Assembly (NCBI GenBank): GCA_947466075.1
Contig: CANIBP010000014.1
Location: forward strand, 1 to 64,000
Source of the DNA: Verrucomicrobiaceae bacterium
Lineage (GTDB): Bacteria > Verrucomicrobiota > Verrucomicrobiia > Verrucomicrobiales > Verrucomicrobiaceae
Length of the DNA stretch: 64,000 bases
Direction: 5' to 3'
Made by a program: the position numbers and the translations under genes. Below are positions 8,743-18,325 of this stretch, piece after piece (the stretch's first letter is position 1; each line of letters opens with the position of its first letter). The notes beneath the pieces are model-generated. The model saw only the letters and a program-made list of their open reading frames with translations, did not search any database and had not been told where the DNA came from.

Positions 8743-10160
8743 GCTGTCTAGGAGCTGTGGAAGATGTCGCACTGGCGCTTGACCAGCCGATTGTCATTGA
8801 AGGTTACGCGCCACCGTTTGACCCACGCGTTCATGTGCTCAAAGTCACGCCTGACCCTGGCGTGATCGAAGTGAACGTGCAGCCTTCGAAGAGCTGGGAC
8901 GAAATGGTGAATATCACCGAGACGCTTTACGACGAAGCACGCCTCACCCGACTCGGCACCGAGAAATTCATGGTCGATGGTCGCCACACCGGCACCGGTG
9001 GTGGCAATCATATCGTCATGGGTGCGGAATCGCCGAAGGACAGCCCGTTCCTGCGCCGTCCCGACTTGCTGCGCAGTCTGGTGAGCTACTGGCAAAATCA
9101 TCCTTCGCTGTCCTACATGTTCAGCGGCCTGTTTGTCGGCCCCACGAGTCAAAGTCCGCGTATCGATGAAGCGCGAAATGATTCGCTCTACGAACTCGAA
9201 GTCGCCTTCAAAGCCGCCCAAGATGCTGGCAACAACATCTCACCCTGGCTGGTGGATCGCCTATACCGCAACCTGCTGATCGACTCCACCGGCAGCACGC
9301 ACCGCGCCGAGTTCTGCATCGACAAACTCTTCTCGCCCGACAGTTCGACCGGCCGTCTCGGCCTGCTGGAAATGCGTGCCTTCGAAATGCCTCCACATGC
9401 ACGCATGAGCCTCGCTCAAGCATTGATGCTGCGCACGCTCATCGCCCGGTTCTGGAAGGAGCCTTATGAAAAACCACTTGTCCGCTGGGGCACCGACATC
9501 CACGACCGCTGGATGCTGCCGCACTTCACCTGGAGTGACTTCGAAGACGTGTGCGAAGACACGCGTCGCGCTGGCTACGAACTCAAGCCCGAATGGTTCG
9601 CTCCACATCACGAGTTCCGCTTCCCTCTCAGCGGCGACTTCTCCTCGCGCAACGTCCACGTCGAAATCCGGCAGGCGCTGGAACCGTGGCATGTGCTCGG
9701 TGAAGAAGGCGGTGCCGGTGGTGCGGTGCGCTTCGTTGACTCATCGCTCGAGCGCATTCAAATCAAGGCCATGGGTCTCACCGAAGGCCGCTATGCCATC
9801 TCCTGCAACGGCCGCACCGTGCCGCTACATCCGACCGGCACGAACGGCGAATTCATCGCCGGTGTGCGTTATCGCGCTTGGCAGCCGGGGAGCTGTTTGC
9901 AGCCCACCATCGGCGTGCATGCGCCGCTCACGCTCGATCTCGTCGATCTCTGGAACGAACGTTCCCTCGGCGGCTGCACCTACCACGTCGTGCATCCCGG
10001 TGGCCGCAGCTACGACACCTTCCCTGTTAACGGCTACGAAGCCGAAAGCCGCCGCCTCTCCCGCTTCTTCCGTCACGGCCACACACCAGGAAAGATGAAA
10101 GTAGCGCCAGCGGTTCCCAATCCCGAGTTCCCGTTCACGCTCGATTTGAGGCACTCTTAA
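8322..10160 (+). CDS. DUF2126 protein, C-terminal part (frameshifted gene)
   Basis: The second half of the transglutaminase-DUF2126 gene. Family-like sequence in this frame begins at about 8358 (LLFIPGDSPIGLRLPLDS) and runs to the stop at 10160. DUF2126 resembles the carboxylate-amine ligase/ATP-grasp-associated proteins that accompany transglutaminase and alpha-E genes. Visible conserved stretches include HTGTGGGNHIVMG, SPRIDEARND, HRAEFCIDKLF and LEMRAFEMPPHARMS. These histidine, glutamate and arginine patterns suggest a glutamine-synthetase-like ligase fold, as proposed for the family. The first ATG in this frame (8322) lies inside the preceding fragment and is unlikely to be a real start. 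If the frameshift is genuine, the protein is lost or made by recoding. If it is a sequencing error, the gene is intact. Confidence 0.8.
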   Translation: MEHWAVVPAWRALLFIPGDSPIGLRLPLDSQPWVKESSYPYLHEQDPMEDRDPLPSRQHFVRGISGVPPTFWKRLSQQRGQIGLEPLPDDESSQTIDPAAQPPAFGQSADQIVRTALCVEPRNGKLFVFMPPTKTLEEYLSCLGAVEDVALALDQPIVIEGYAPPFDPRVHVLKVTPDPGVIEVNVQPSKSWDEMVNITETLYDEARLTRLGTEKFMVDGRHTGTGGGNHIVMGAESPKDSPFLRRPDLLRSLVSYWQNHPSLSYMFSGLFVGPTSQSPRIDEARNDSLYELEVAFKAAQDAGNNISPWLVDRLYRNLLIDSTGSTHRAEFCIDKLFSPDSSTGRLGLLEMRAFEMPPHARMSLAQALMLRTLIARFWKEPYEKPLVRWGTDIHDRWMLPHFTWSDFEDVCEDTRRAGYELKPEWFAPHHEFRFPLSGDFSSRNVHVEIRQALEPWHVLGEEGGAGGAVRFVDSSLERIQIKAMGLTEGRYAISCNGRTVPLHPTGTNGEFIAGVRYRAWQPGSCLQPTIGVHAPLTLDLVDLWNERSLGGCTYHVVHPGGRSYDTFPVNGYEAESRRLSRFFRHGHTPGKMKVAPAVPNPEFPFTLDLRHS

Positions 10161-10240
10161 AAGTAAAGAAACGGGATGCGTGCGAGTGAACGTTTCCTAC
10201 TATCGTTAGCAGCGTCTTCGTTGTCACACCTGTCCACGCA

Positions 10241-12832
10241 TTGATCTTCCAATCGCAAAGCTCCACACCTCACTCCGCCGCAACTCCACGGGTTGTGGCT
10301 CCGCGTGTGGACGCTCCTGATGCGACTAAGCATTACGACGAACTGCGCGACGGCGCAGGCAAGGTGCGGCCGCATTACGAGCAGGTCATCTCCGACCTGC
10401 AGCGTCGCGATGCCGCCGGAGTGAAGCGCATGTCCGACACCGCGCGACGTCTGCTGGCAGAACGTGGTGTGACCTTCAATGTGTATGATGACAAGGGCAT
10501 GGACACGCCGTGGACGATGGACCCGGTGCCGTTTGTCATCTCCGCGCGCGAATGGGAGGGCATCGAGAAGGCGCTGATCCAGCGCGCGACATTGCTCAAC
10601 GCGATCCTTAATGACAGCTACGGCCCTCAGCAACTGATTCGACGAGGAGACATGCCGGCGGCGATGGTGCTGGCGCAACCGGCCTATTTGCGGCCCTGCC
10701 ACGGCATTAAAACGCCGAATGCGAAGCCGTTGCAGGTCTATGGTGCTGACATTGCACGTGCACCGGATGGTCGCTGGTGGGTGATTGCTGATCGTACACA
10801 GATTCCCACCGGCGCTGGCTACGCGCTGGAGAACCGCTTGATCACCTCGCGTCTGCTCCCGGATGTATTTCGTGATGCACGGGTGCGTCGTCTGGCCGGA
10901 TTTTTCCGGCAGATGCAGCAATCTCTCGCGGCACTGGCCCCACGGCCTGCGGGTGAGCCGCGCGTCGTGTTACTCACGCCCGGACCGTATAATGAAACGT
11001 ATTTCGAGCAGGCCTACCTCGCACGCTATCTCGGTTACACACTTGTTGAAGGGGAAGACCTCACTGTACGCGATGACCGCGTCTTTTTGAAGACGCTCAG
11101 CGGCTTGGAGCCCGTAGATGTGATCCTGCGGCGTGTGGACGATGATTTCTGTGATCCACTGGAGCTGCGCAACGACTCCATGCTCGGTGTTCCCGGCCTC
11201 GTGCGTGCCGTGCGTGCAGGTAATGTTTCGCTCGCCAACGCTCTGGGCTCCGGTCTGGCCGAAGCACCCGCAATGATGGCCTTCCTGCCGGGTTTGTGCC
11301 GCAAACTGCTCGGCGAAAACCTGCTCATGCCCTCCGTCGCGACCTGGTGGTGTGGCCAGGAACGTCCGCGTGGTGAAATGGAGAAAAATCTCGACCACCT
11401 GGTCATCAAAAGCGCGTTCCGTGCGCGTGGACGAGAAGTCCACTTCGGCGAGAAACTTTCGTCCGCCGAGCGTGCTGCTTTCATCGAGCGCATGCGCTTT
11501 GCGCCGGATCGCTGGGCGGCGCAGGAGAAGATCACCTTCTCGACGGCCCCGACATGGGAGGATGGCCGCCTTGTTCATAAGCCGATCAGTGTGCGCGTCT
11601 ATCTCGTCGCGACGGCAGATGGCTACATGGTCATGCCAGGTGCTTTGACCCGTGTGGCTGCGAGCATTGATTCGCCGCTCGTTTCGATGCAGAAGGGCGG
11701 CAGCAGCAAGGACACCTGGATCCTTAGCGACGGTCCCGTAGAAAATGTCACGCTACTGACGACCACGCGCACGCCGGTGGAGCTTCGTCGTGTCGGTCAC
11801 AATCTCGGCAGTCGTGTCGCTAATCATTTGTACTGGCTGGGTCGCTATGCAGAACGTGCGGAGTCCAGCGCCCGACTGCTTCGCTCCACATTGCTGCGTT
11901 GCTCACCAGAAAGTGGCATGAGTGAAACACCGCTGCTGCTGCCGCTGCTGGAAGCTCTGCGTAGTTTGCTGGTGCTGGATGACGTGGCTGATATAGCCTT
12001 GCTGGCTTCCCAGCAGGAGCAACTCGAAGCCCGGTTACTACAGGCGGTCTTTGATCCCGAGCATCCGTCCTCCATTCGCTCCAGTGTCACGCACATTCAG
12101 CGTATTGGCATTCTACTCCGTGATCGTATCTCCGTCGATACCTGGCGCGTTATTAGCCAGCTCAGCGATGCGCTGGACGCCTTCGATCATCCTCCGAGCA
12201 TCTCGCCGATGTCCGACACGCTCAATGTGCTCACGCGTGTCATCCTCGAACTCGCCTCCTTCCACGGATTGGCCAAGGAAAACATGACGCGCGCTCAGGG
12301 CTGGATGTTCCTCGACACCGGCCACCGCATTGAACGTACTCTCTATATATGTGAGCTGCTGAGCGCCGGGTTGCGCTCCACGGATGCAGAAAATCCGAGC
12401 CTACTCGAAGCCATCCTTGAAGTGGGCGACAGCACCATCACCTACCGCAATCGCTACAGCCTGCTGCCGCAGCTTGCGGCCGTGTATGACCTGCTGATGC
12501 TCGATGAACTCAATCCACGTGGCTTACGCTTCCAATTTGAACGCATTGAGCGTCATTTCGAGCTACTGCCGCGTGAGCAAAATTCTGCGCTGCTCACTCC
12601 GGCGATGCGAGTGCTCCTGGAAAACAGCACCAAGCTGCAATTGTGTGATCCCACCGAGTTAGCACGCGTCGAGCCGGGCACTTGGTCGCAGACGCAGGTT
12701 GCGAAACTGCTCAATCAACTCATCGAAGCCATGCCGACGCTGAACGATGCGCTCACTGCCGGTTACTTTGCTCATTCCACCATCAGCAGCAGCGAATCCG
12801 CGCCGCTTGCCGAACCGACGCCCACGCGATGA
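10241..12832 (+). CDS. circularly permuted ATP-grasp protein fused to alpha-E domain
   Basis: An 863-residue fusion. Residues about 60-500 are the circularly permuted type-2 ATP-grasp region, with the characteristic stretches IPTGAGYALENR, VLLTPGPYNETYFEQAYLAR, RRVDDDFCDPLELR and SMLGVPGLVRAV. From about 530 to 840 is a helical alpha-E domain beginning LGSRVANHLYWLGRYAERAE. Such proteins are predicted amidoligases making small peptides or tagging proteins, together with transglutaminase-like peptidases. The start is weak: TTG at 10241 has no visible ribosome-binding site, and GTG codons a little downstream are alternatives. The stop overlaps the next gene's ATG by ATGA, so the two are translationally coupled. 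The second set downstream carries the same domains as separate genes. Confidence 0.88.
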   Translation: MIFQSQSSTPHSAATPRVVAPRVDAPDATKHYDELRDGAGKVRPHYEQVISDLQRRDAAGVKRMSDTARRLLAERGVTFNVYDDKGMDTPWTMDPVPFVISAREWEGIEKALIQRATLLNAILNDSYGPQQLIRRGDMPAAMVLAQPAYLRPCHGIKTPNAKPLQVYGADIARAPDGRWWVIADRTQIPTGAGYALENRLITSRLLPDVFRDARVRRLAGFFRQMQQSLAALAPRPAGEPRVVLLTPGPYNETYFEQAYLARYLGYTLVEGEDLTVRDDRVFLKTLSGLEPVDVILRRVDDDFCDPLELRNDSMLGVPGLVRAVRAGNVSLANALGSGLAEAPAMMAFLPGLCRKLLGENLLMPSVATWWCGQERPRGEMEKNLDHLVIKSAFRARGREVHFGEKLSSAERAAFIERMRFAPDRWAAQEKITFSTAPTWEDGRLVHKPISVRVYLVATADGYMVMPGALTRVAASIDSPLVSMQKGGSSKDTWILSDGPVENVTLLTTTRTPVELRRVGHNLGSRVANHLYWLGRYAERAESSARLLRSTLLRCSPESGMSETPLLLPLLEALRSLLVLDDVADIALLASQQEQLEARLLQAVFDPEHPSSIRSSVTHIQRIGILLRDRISVDTWRVISQLSDALDAFDHPPSISPMSDTLNVLTRVILELASFHGLAKENMTRAQGWMFLDTGHRIERTLYICELLSAGLRSTDAENPSLLEAILEVGDSTITYRNRYSLLPQLAAVYDLLMLDELNPRGLRFQFERIERHFELLPREQNSALLTPAMRVLLENSTKLQLCDPTELARVEPGTWSQTQVAKLLNQLIEAMPTLNDALTAGYFAHSTISSSESAPLAEPTPTR

Positions 12833-13707
12833 ACTACCGCATCACGCATCGCACCACGTATGAGTACAGTTCGCGGGTGGCAGTCTCGCACCACGCCGCA
12901 CGTCTGCGCCCGCGCGACACTGAAACACAGCGCTGCCAGGATTTTAGCCTCAGCTTCGATCCAGAGCCCGATCTACTCACCGAGCACACCGACTCCTTCG
13001 GCAATCGTGTTTCCTGTTTCTCCATTCAAAAACTGCATGCATTTTTTGAGGTTACCTCACTCAGCTACGTGAAGTTGTCGCCGGTGTTACAGCCTGATCC
13101 GGCGCAAACACCACCCTGGGAGCAGGTGGCTGCCTTGTTTCGCGATCCGGTGCCCTTTGATCTCCTGGATCCCTGCCAGTTCGTGTTTCGCAGCCCGCTA
13201 CTGGTTCATGAAATGCCGTTGCGTGAGTTTGCGCTGCCCAGTTTCAAGCCTGGCCGCGCGGTACTGGCTGCTACCGCCGATCTCTGCGCCCGTATCCATC
13301 TTGAGTTCGTGTTTGATCCAAAGGCAACCACGATCAGCACCCCGCTGGCCGAAGTGCTGGAAAAGAAACGCGGTGTCTGCCAGGACTTCGCCCATCTCGC
13401 CATAGCCAGCCTACGCGCGATGGGCCTGCCAGCCCGCTACGTCAGCGGCTATTTGCGCACGCATCCGCCAGCGGGAAAACCACGACTGGTGGGGGTCGAT
13501 GCCTCGCACGCTTGGGCGGCTTGCTTCGTTCCCGGCTTCGGCTGGGTCGATTTCGATCCCACCAACGATTGTTTTACCTCGCTCGATCATATCACCGTTG
13601 CCATTGGCCGTGACTTTTCCGATGTCAGCCCCGTGCGTGGCATCATCACCGGCGGGGGGAAGCATAGCGTGGAGGTCGGTGTGGATGTGGAACCGCTGGG
13701 AGCGTGA
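12829..13707 (+). CDS. transglutaminase-like peptidase
   Basis: A 292-residue cytoplasmic protein. The N-terminal 150 residues form the beta-rich region common to bacterial transglutaminase-like proteins (opening MNYRITHRTTYEYS). The catalytic domain follows with Cys184 in RGVCQDFAH, His227 in ASHAW and Asp243 in DFDPTND, the complete triad. These enzymes probably cleave or transfer amide bonds, acting on products of the neighbouring ATP-grasp ligase. I placed the start at the ATG overlapping the upstream stop (ATGA) because homology begins there; upstream in-frame sequence is the shadow of the previous gene. It closes the first ATP-grasp/alpha-E/transglutaminase set. Confidence 0.92.
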   Translation: MNYRITHRTTYEYSSRVAVSHHAARLRPRDTETQRCQDFSLSFDPEPDLLTEHTDSFGNRVSCFSIQKLHAFFEVTSLSYVKLSPVLQPDPAQTPPWEQVAALFRDPVPFDLLDPCQFVFRSPLLVHEMPLREFALPSFKPGRAVLAATADLCARIHLEFVFDPKATTISTPLAEVLEKKRGVCQDFAHLAIASLRAMGLPARYVSGYLRTHPPAGKPRLVGVDASHAWAACFVPGFGWVDFDPTNDCFTSLDHITVAIGRDFSDVSPVRGIITGGGKHSVEVGVDVEPLGA

Positions 13708-13767
13708 TTTACCCCCTCTAAAAAAGCCCGTGTGAACTCTGGCACAAGCCCTGCTATTATAAATCCC

Positions 13768-15213
13768 ATGTCGTCTCTGTTTAACGACTACCAACCAGGT
13801 AGCTTCTTCGATGAAATGTTCTCCGCGCCGGACTCTGCGCGGAGTCATTATGCCGGAATCACGGGCAGCATAGGCACGCTCAGCCCTGCGGAATACGCCG
13901 CACGACAGCGCACTGCTGACACGGTCTTCCTCCGCCAAGGCGTGACTTTTACGGTCTATGGCGATGACCAAGGCACGGAGCGCATTTTCCCTTTTGACCT
14001 GATGCCCCGCATCATTCCCCACAAAGAATGGGAACGTGTGGAGTCCGGCCTGATCCAGCGCATTACCGCCCTGAATCTTTTCCTGAACGACGTCTATCAC
14101 GAGCAAAAAATCATCACGGACGGCATCGTTCCGCGTGAACTCGTCGAGTCCGCTTCGCATTTCCGGCCGGAATTCAAAGGCGTCAAAGTTCCCCACGGTA
14201 TTTACATCCACATCTGCGGCACGGACCTCGTGCGCGATGGCAAAGGCGAGTATTTTGTGCTCGAAGACAATGGCCGCTGCCCATCTGGTGCCTCCTACAT
14301 GCTGGAGAACCGGAACGCGATGAAGCGCACCTTCCCCGGCTTGCTTCAGTCTTTGCCTGTGCGTCCTGTGGATGCCTATGGCTCGATGCTGCGCGAGACA
14401 TTGGCTCATCTGGCCCCGCTGAGCGTCATTGACCCGAATATTGTCGTTCTCACGCCCGGCGTCTTCAATAGTGCTTACTTTGAGCATTGTTACCTGGCCA
14501 AACAAATGGGCGTGCCCATCGTTGAAGGTCGCGATTTGGTGCTGAAAAACGACCGCATCTTCATGCGCACCGCCAAGGGACTGCAGCAGGTACATGTCAT
14601 CTACCGCCGTATTGACGATGACTTCCTTGATCCACTCGTTTTCCGTAAAGACTCGCTGCTCGGTGTTCCTGGCCTCGTGAAAGCTTATCAAAGCGGCCAT
14701 GTGGCGCTGGCAAACTCCATCGGCACCGGCGTGGCAGATGACAAGGCGGTTTACGCGCTCGTGCCGAAGATGATCAAATACTACCTCGATCAGGATCCTA
14801 TCCTGCCGAACGTGACCACCTACCTCGGTGTCGATCCCAAGGAATGTGAGTACATCCTCGCCAATCTGCCAAATCTCGTCGTCAAAGCCGTGAATGAATC
14901 CGGCGGCTATGGAATGCTCATGGGGCCGCACTCTACGAAGGAGGAACAGACCGAGTTTGCCGAGCGCATCCGCGCCAATCCGCGCAACTACATCGCTCAA
15001 CCCGTGCTGCAACTCTCGCGGCATCCGGTGTTCCAAGGCGATCACTTCGAAGGTCGGCACATCGATCTACGGCCTTACGTGCTCTATGGCGACCGCATCC
15101 AAGTCGTTCCTGGTGGTCTGACCCGAGTCGCACTCAAGAAAGGCTCACTGGTCGTCAATTCCAGCCAAGGCGGAGGCAGCAAGGACACCTGGGTTCTCTG
15201 GGATGACGAATAA
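13768..15213 (+). CDS. circularly permuted ATP-grasp protein
   Basis: A 481-residue protein of the circularly permuted type-2 ATP-grasp family (DUF404/DUF407), the stand-alone counterpart of the N-terminal part of the fusion at 10241. Shared landmarks include [56 protein letters not shown] and [12 protein letters not shown], and near the end the glycine-rich [13 protein letters not shown]. It is predicted to form an amide bond with ATP hydrolysis; substrates are unknown. ATG at 13768 is preferred over an in-frame GTG at 13732 because conserved sequence begins with the later residues. The 60-bp spacer before it contains TATTAT just 9 bases before the ATG, which could be a -10 element for a nearly leaderless transcript. 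Confidence 0.92.
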   Translation: MSSLFNDYQPGSFFDEMFSAPDSARSHYAGITGSIGTLSPAEYAARQRTADTVFLRQGVTFTVYGDDQGTERIFPFDLMPRIIPHKEWERVESGLIQRITALNLFLNDVYHEQKIITDGIVPRELVESASHFRPEFKGVKVPHGIYIHICGTDLVRDGKGEYFVLEDNGRCPSGASYMLENRNAMKRTFPGLLQSLPVRPVDAYGSMLRETLAHLAPLSVIDPNIVVLTPGVFNSAYFEHCYLAKQMGVPIVEGRDLVLKNDRIFMRTAKGLQQVHVIYRRIDDDFLDPLVFRKDSLLGVPGLVKAYQSGHVALANSIGTGVADDKAVYALVPKMIKYYLDQDPILPNVTTYLGVDPKECEYILANLPNLVVKAVNESGGYGMLMGPHSTKEEQTEFAERIRANPRNYIAQPVLQLSRHPVFQGDHFEGRHIDLRPYVLYGDRIQVVPGGLTRVALKKGSLVVNSSQGGGSKDTWVLWDDE

Positions 15214-15270
15214 CGAACACCCCATGAGTCATTTCTTCCACCTTCTGAATTTTTCTCCCCTTAAAAAGTC

Positions 15271-16299
15271 ATGTTAAGCCGAGTCGCAGACAGCATTTAT
15301 TGGATGGCACGCTACATGGAGCGCGCTGAAAACCTCTCCCGCCTGCTGCTCTCCACTCAAGACCTTCTGCTTGATGCCGGGGAAGAAGCCGCAGACGAAT
15401 CTCAGTTCTGGGGTCCCATTTTGATGACCACCGGTGACGAGGAGCGCTACGACAAGGTTCACACCACTATCGAAGGCGAACTCGTGGCCCTCTTCCTGGC
15501 GCTGCGCACGGACAATCCCAATTCCATCCTCAACTGCGTCCGCGCTGCTCGTGAAAACGCCCGCACCGTGCGTGACCAGATCTCCGATGAACTTTGGGAG
15601 TGCATCAACGGCCTGCGGCTCTTCCTCGAATCTCCCGAAGCCGCCGCATTGCACCAAAATCAACGGGCCGCGTTTTATGAGAAGGTGCTCGTCGCTTCCT
15701 ATCAATTTCAGGGTATCGCCGCTTCCACGACACCGCGTGATGAGAGTTGGCACTTCCTGCGTTTGGGCCTTTGCCTTGAACGCGCAGACAAAACGACGCG
15801 CCTGATCGACACCTGTTCCGCGATCTCGCTCGATATGCCGCCAAACCCGTTGGCGCGTCCGTTGCGTTGGGCCGCATTGTTGCGCTCCAGCTCTGCCTGG
15901 CATGCCTTCCAAGCCTACAGCAGCAACAAGCTCAACCCCGTCGATATCGTCGAGTATCTTCTACCGAATGACACCTTCCCGCGTTCCTTTGCCTGGTGCA
16001 TCGAGGCCATGCACACCGCCCTCATCGCCCTCTGTGGCAATGGTCGGCTCGAAGAGATGAAAGTGCCCGTACGCCTCCTCGGCAGGCTGCGTGCCGACAT
16101 CGCCTACATCACCATGGATGAAGTGCTCAAAGAAGGTCTGCACGAGTTCATTGACCGCTTGCAGTCCAAACTCAACGACATCGGTGCCTCCATTTTGCAG
16201 ACCTTCGTTCTGTATGGAGACAGTGCTCCCGTCATCGGGGAAGCGTCCTTTTTAGCCTATCACCCCAAGGTAGAAGCAAACATGCAAATCCAGCAGTAG
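15271..16299 (+). CDS. alpha-E domain protein
   Basis: A 342-residue helical protein of the alpha-E family (DUF403). It opens with MLSRVADSIYWMARYMERAE, the signature of the family and closely like the C-terminal half of the fusion at 10241. The alpha-E domain has no known catalytic residues. By association it is thought to be a partner of circularly permuted ATP-grasp ligases. It starts 57 bases after the ATP-grasp stop in the same direction, and the transglutaminase-like gene follows after 33 bases, so the three form the second set of the cluster. No signal peptide or membrane segment is visible. Confidence 0.92.
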   Translation: MLSRVADSIYWMARYMERAENLSRLLLSTQDLLLDAGEEAADESQFWGPILMTTGDEERYDKVHTTIEGELVALFLALRTDNPNSILNCVRAARENARTVRDQISDELWECINGLRLFLESPEAAALHQNQRAAFYEKVLVASYQFQGIAASTTPRDESWHFLRLGLCLERADKTTRLIDTCSAISLDMPPNPLARPLRWAALLRSSSAWHAFQAYSSNKLNPVDIVEYLLPNDTFPRSFAWCIEAMHTALIALCGNGRLEEMKVPVRLLGRLRADIAYITMDEVLKEGLHEFIDRLQSKLNDIGASILQTFVLYGDSAPVIGEASFLAYHPKVEANMQIQQ

Positions 16300-16332
16300 C
16301 CACCGCCGCAGTGATCCACCGACCACCGCCGC

Positions 16333-17184
16333 ATGCGTTTCCGAGTCTTCCACCGCACGCGATACCTTTATCGCTCACCCGTGCGTGACAGTTACAATGA
16401 GGTGCGCCTCCGCCCTGCCACGGATGACAAGTCACGCCTCGAGTTTTTTCTGTTAAAAACGCATCCACCAGTGCGCTTGCAGCACTTCCGCGACAACTGG
16501 TTCAACTACGTCCATTTCTTCGATCTACCGGAGCCGCATTCCAGCCTCACCATTGAGGCGCAATCGACCATCAACACCACCAGTCCCTACCTGGATGGCA
16601 AACCACTCGGCGTCACGTTTACCACTCTCAAAACGGACTTGGACGACATGGCGCAACCTTTCCTCGGTAGCAGCAAGTACGTGGATCTCAGTCCCGAAGT
16701 CTGGCGTCTCGGCATCGACATCCGCGAAGATCGCAACGATGTTTTCGAGGTCGCCGAGGCCGTGATGCACCACATTTTCCGTGAGTGGAGCTACGCGCCC
16801 AATACGACGCACGCCGGTACACACATGAACGAAGTGATGCAGACCAAGTGTGGCGTCTGCCAGGATTTCGCCCACGTCATGATCGGCATCTGTCGCTCAC
16901 TTTGCATCCCTACACGTTATGTGAGTGGGTATCTCTACAATGGTCCCGATTCTCACCTGCGTGGAGCCCAAGCTTCCCATGCGTGGTGTGAAATCCACCT
17001 CCCCGGTAAAGGCTGGTTCGGCCTTGATCCCACCAACGACACTCTTGCTGATGAACGACACATCAAAATCGCCACCGGCCGCGATTACCACGACGCCGCC
17101 CCAGTTCTAGGCCATTTCGACGGCCCGCCCGGTGCAACCTCCGCCTTGCAGGTCGAACTCGAAGTGCGGCGTATGAATGGTTGA
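16333..17184 (+). CDS. transglutaminase-like peptidase
   Basis: A 283-residue paralogue of the gene at 12829, last in the one-direction cluster. The N-terminal 130 residues are the transglutaminase-associated beta region. The catalytic triad is Cys176 (CGVCQDFAH), His216 (ASHAW) and Asp232 (LDPTND). No export signal is seen, so it is probably cytoplasmic like the ATP-grasp and alpha-E partners. The two paralogues share the catalytic motifs but differ across much of the N-terminal half, which argues for an old duplication or independent acquisition rather than a recent copy. Its stop is followed after 35 bases by the convergent stop of the SDR-type gene. Confidence 0.92.
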   Translation: MRFRVFHRTRYLYRSPVRDSYNEVRLRPATDDKSRLEFFLLKTHPPVRLQHFRDNWFNYVHFFDLPEPHSSLTIEAQSTINTTSPYLDGKPLGVTFTTLKTDLDDMAQPFLGSSKYVDLSPEVWRLGIDIREDRNDVFEVAEAVMHHIFREWSYAPNTTHAGTHMNEVMQTKCGVCQDFAHVMIGICRSLCIPTRYVSGYLYNGPDSHLRGAQASHAWCEIHLPGKGWFGLDPTNDTLADERHIKIATGRDYHDAAPVLGHFDGPPGATSALQVELEVRRMNG

Positions 17185-17192
17185 GAAAGCTG

Positions 17193-17211
17193 ACAGAGAA
17201 CGTGGCTCTGT
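17193..17211. terminator. possible bidirectional terminator hairpin
   Basis: ACAGAG and CTCTGT form a 6-bp stem with a 7-base loop between two convergent genes, followed by only a short T stretch. The position fits termination from both sides, but the stem is short. Confidence 0.25.
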
Positions 17212-17219
17212 TTACAACC

Positions 17220-18242
17220 TCAGAAGCGCCCGTCGCGTGACTCAAAGTGCGTCGGTTTGCCCAGCGATTCACCGCCGCTTGAGACCCAGCTTGCGACCCA
17301 TTCGGTGAGTTCTTCATCGCGGACGAAGGGGATGCCGAGTTCGACGAAGCTGCGGTAAGGATTGCTCAGCAGCGCATCGGGAGCCTCCTTGCCTTCGATT
17401 TGCACGGATTTGCCAAAAAGTTCACCGAAACTCTTGGCCACCTCGCGCACGCTGAGCGTGGCGGTGCCGGTAAGGTTCACGGTCCAGGCGGGGCTTTGCG
17501 CTTTGGCGAGACTGAGGAGCGAGAGCGCGTTCGCATCGCCTTGCCAGATGGTGTTGAAGTAACCCATGCGCACATCCACCGGCTCATCGTTCCAAACTTT
17601 CTGCGCGACATCGACCATCACGCCATAACGCAGATCGCAGGCGTAGTTCAAGCGGATGAGCGATACCGGCGTGCCACGTGTCTGGCTGAAGTGCTGGAAG
17701 ATGCGCTCGCGGCCCAGACAGCTCATCGCGTATTCGCCGGCTGGATTCAAAGCATCCTCCTCCTTGCTGCCACCACGTTCAACGGGCACGAGGCCATAGA
17801 CGTTGCCGGTGGAGAATGCGACGATACGGCTGCGATGGTAGCGCTCGCACACAAGGCCTGGTAGCCAAGCATTCATCGCCCAAGTCATCGGTTCCTGGCC
17901 AGTCGAGCCGAATTTCATGCCCGCCATGTAAATCACGTTCGCCACATGGGGCAGATAGGCCACGGCATTGGCTGCCAATAGGTCGCTGGCGATGACTTCG
18001 ATGCCATGGCTCTGCAATTCCTCTGCTGAACCCGGGCTACTAAAACGCGACACGGCGATGATACGACGCCTCGTGCCAGCCTCATCGCTGGCGCGTTTCG
18101 CCATGCGTGCGAGCGACGGCCCCATCTTCCCTGCGGCTCCGAGAATGATGATGTCGCCCGGCAGCACGCGCATCAAATCCACCACGGCAGGCGTTGGGCG
18201 GCTGAGGCGTTCTTCGAGTTCTTCCAGATTTTCGGGCGGCAT
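17220..18242 (-). CDS. NAD(P)-binding SDR/epimerase-like protein
   Basis: About 340 residues with an extended SDR (NAD-dependent epimerase/dehydratase) fold. The dinucleotide-binding glycine motif GAAGKMG is at residues 35-41, followed by IIAVSRF, the dinucleotide-specificity strand. The active-site serine region is FSTGNVYG (Ser144), and Tyr171 occupies the catalytic tyrosine position. The usual lysine four residues later is replaced by Cys175 (YAMSC). Catalysis may therefore be altered or lost, and a sugar-nucleotide or lactone role is only inference. ATG at 18242 is chosen because homology-like sequence begins there. Upstream in-frame ATGs at 18305-18320 would bring the gene almost onto the fhs start codon. 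It is divergent from fhs. Confidence 0.75.
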   Translation of the reverse strand: MPPENLEELEERLSRPTPAVVDLMRVLPGDIIILGAAGKMGPSLARMAKRASDEAGTRRRIIAVSRFSSPGSAEELQSHGIEVIASDLLAANAVAYLPHVANVIYMAGMKFGSTGQEPMTWAMNAWLPGLVCERYHRSRIVAFSTGNVYGLVPVERGGSKEEDALNPAGEYAMSCLGRERIFQHFSQTRGTPVSLIRLNYACDLRYGVMVDVAQKVWNDEPVDVRMGYFNTIWQGDANALSLLSLAKAQSPAWTVNLTGTATLSVREVAKSFGELFGKSVQIEGKEAPDALLSNPYRSFVELGIPFVRDEELTEWVASWVSSGGESLGKPTHFESRDGRF

Positions 18243-18325
18243 GAGCGGATATATGAACGGATTTCCTCTTCGGAAAAGTCTTTGCTTCACCGCATGGCTT
18301 GCCATCATGCGCGCTTCCACCGCCC

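Noticed and set aside
13411..15060. 549-codon minus-strand open frame over the ATP-grasp gene
   Set aside because: It is the shadow of the transglutaminase and ATP-grasp genes.
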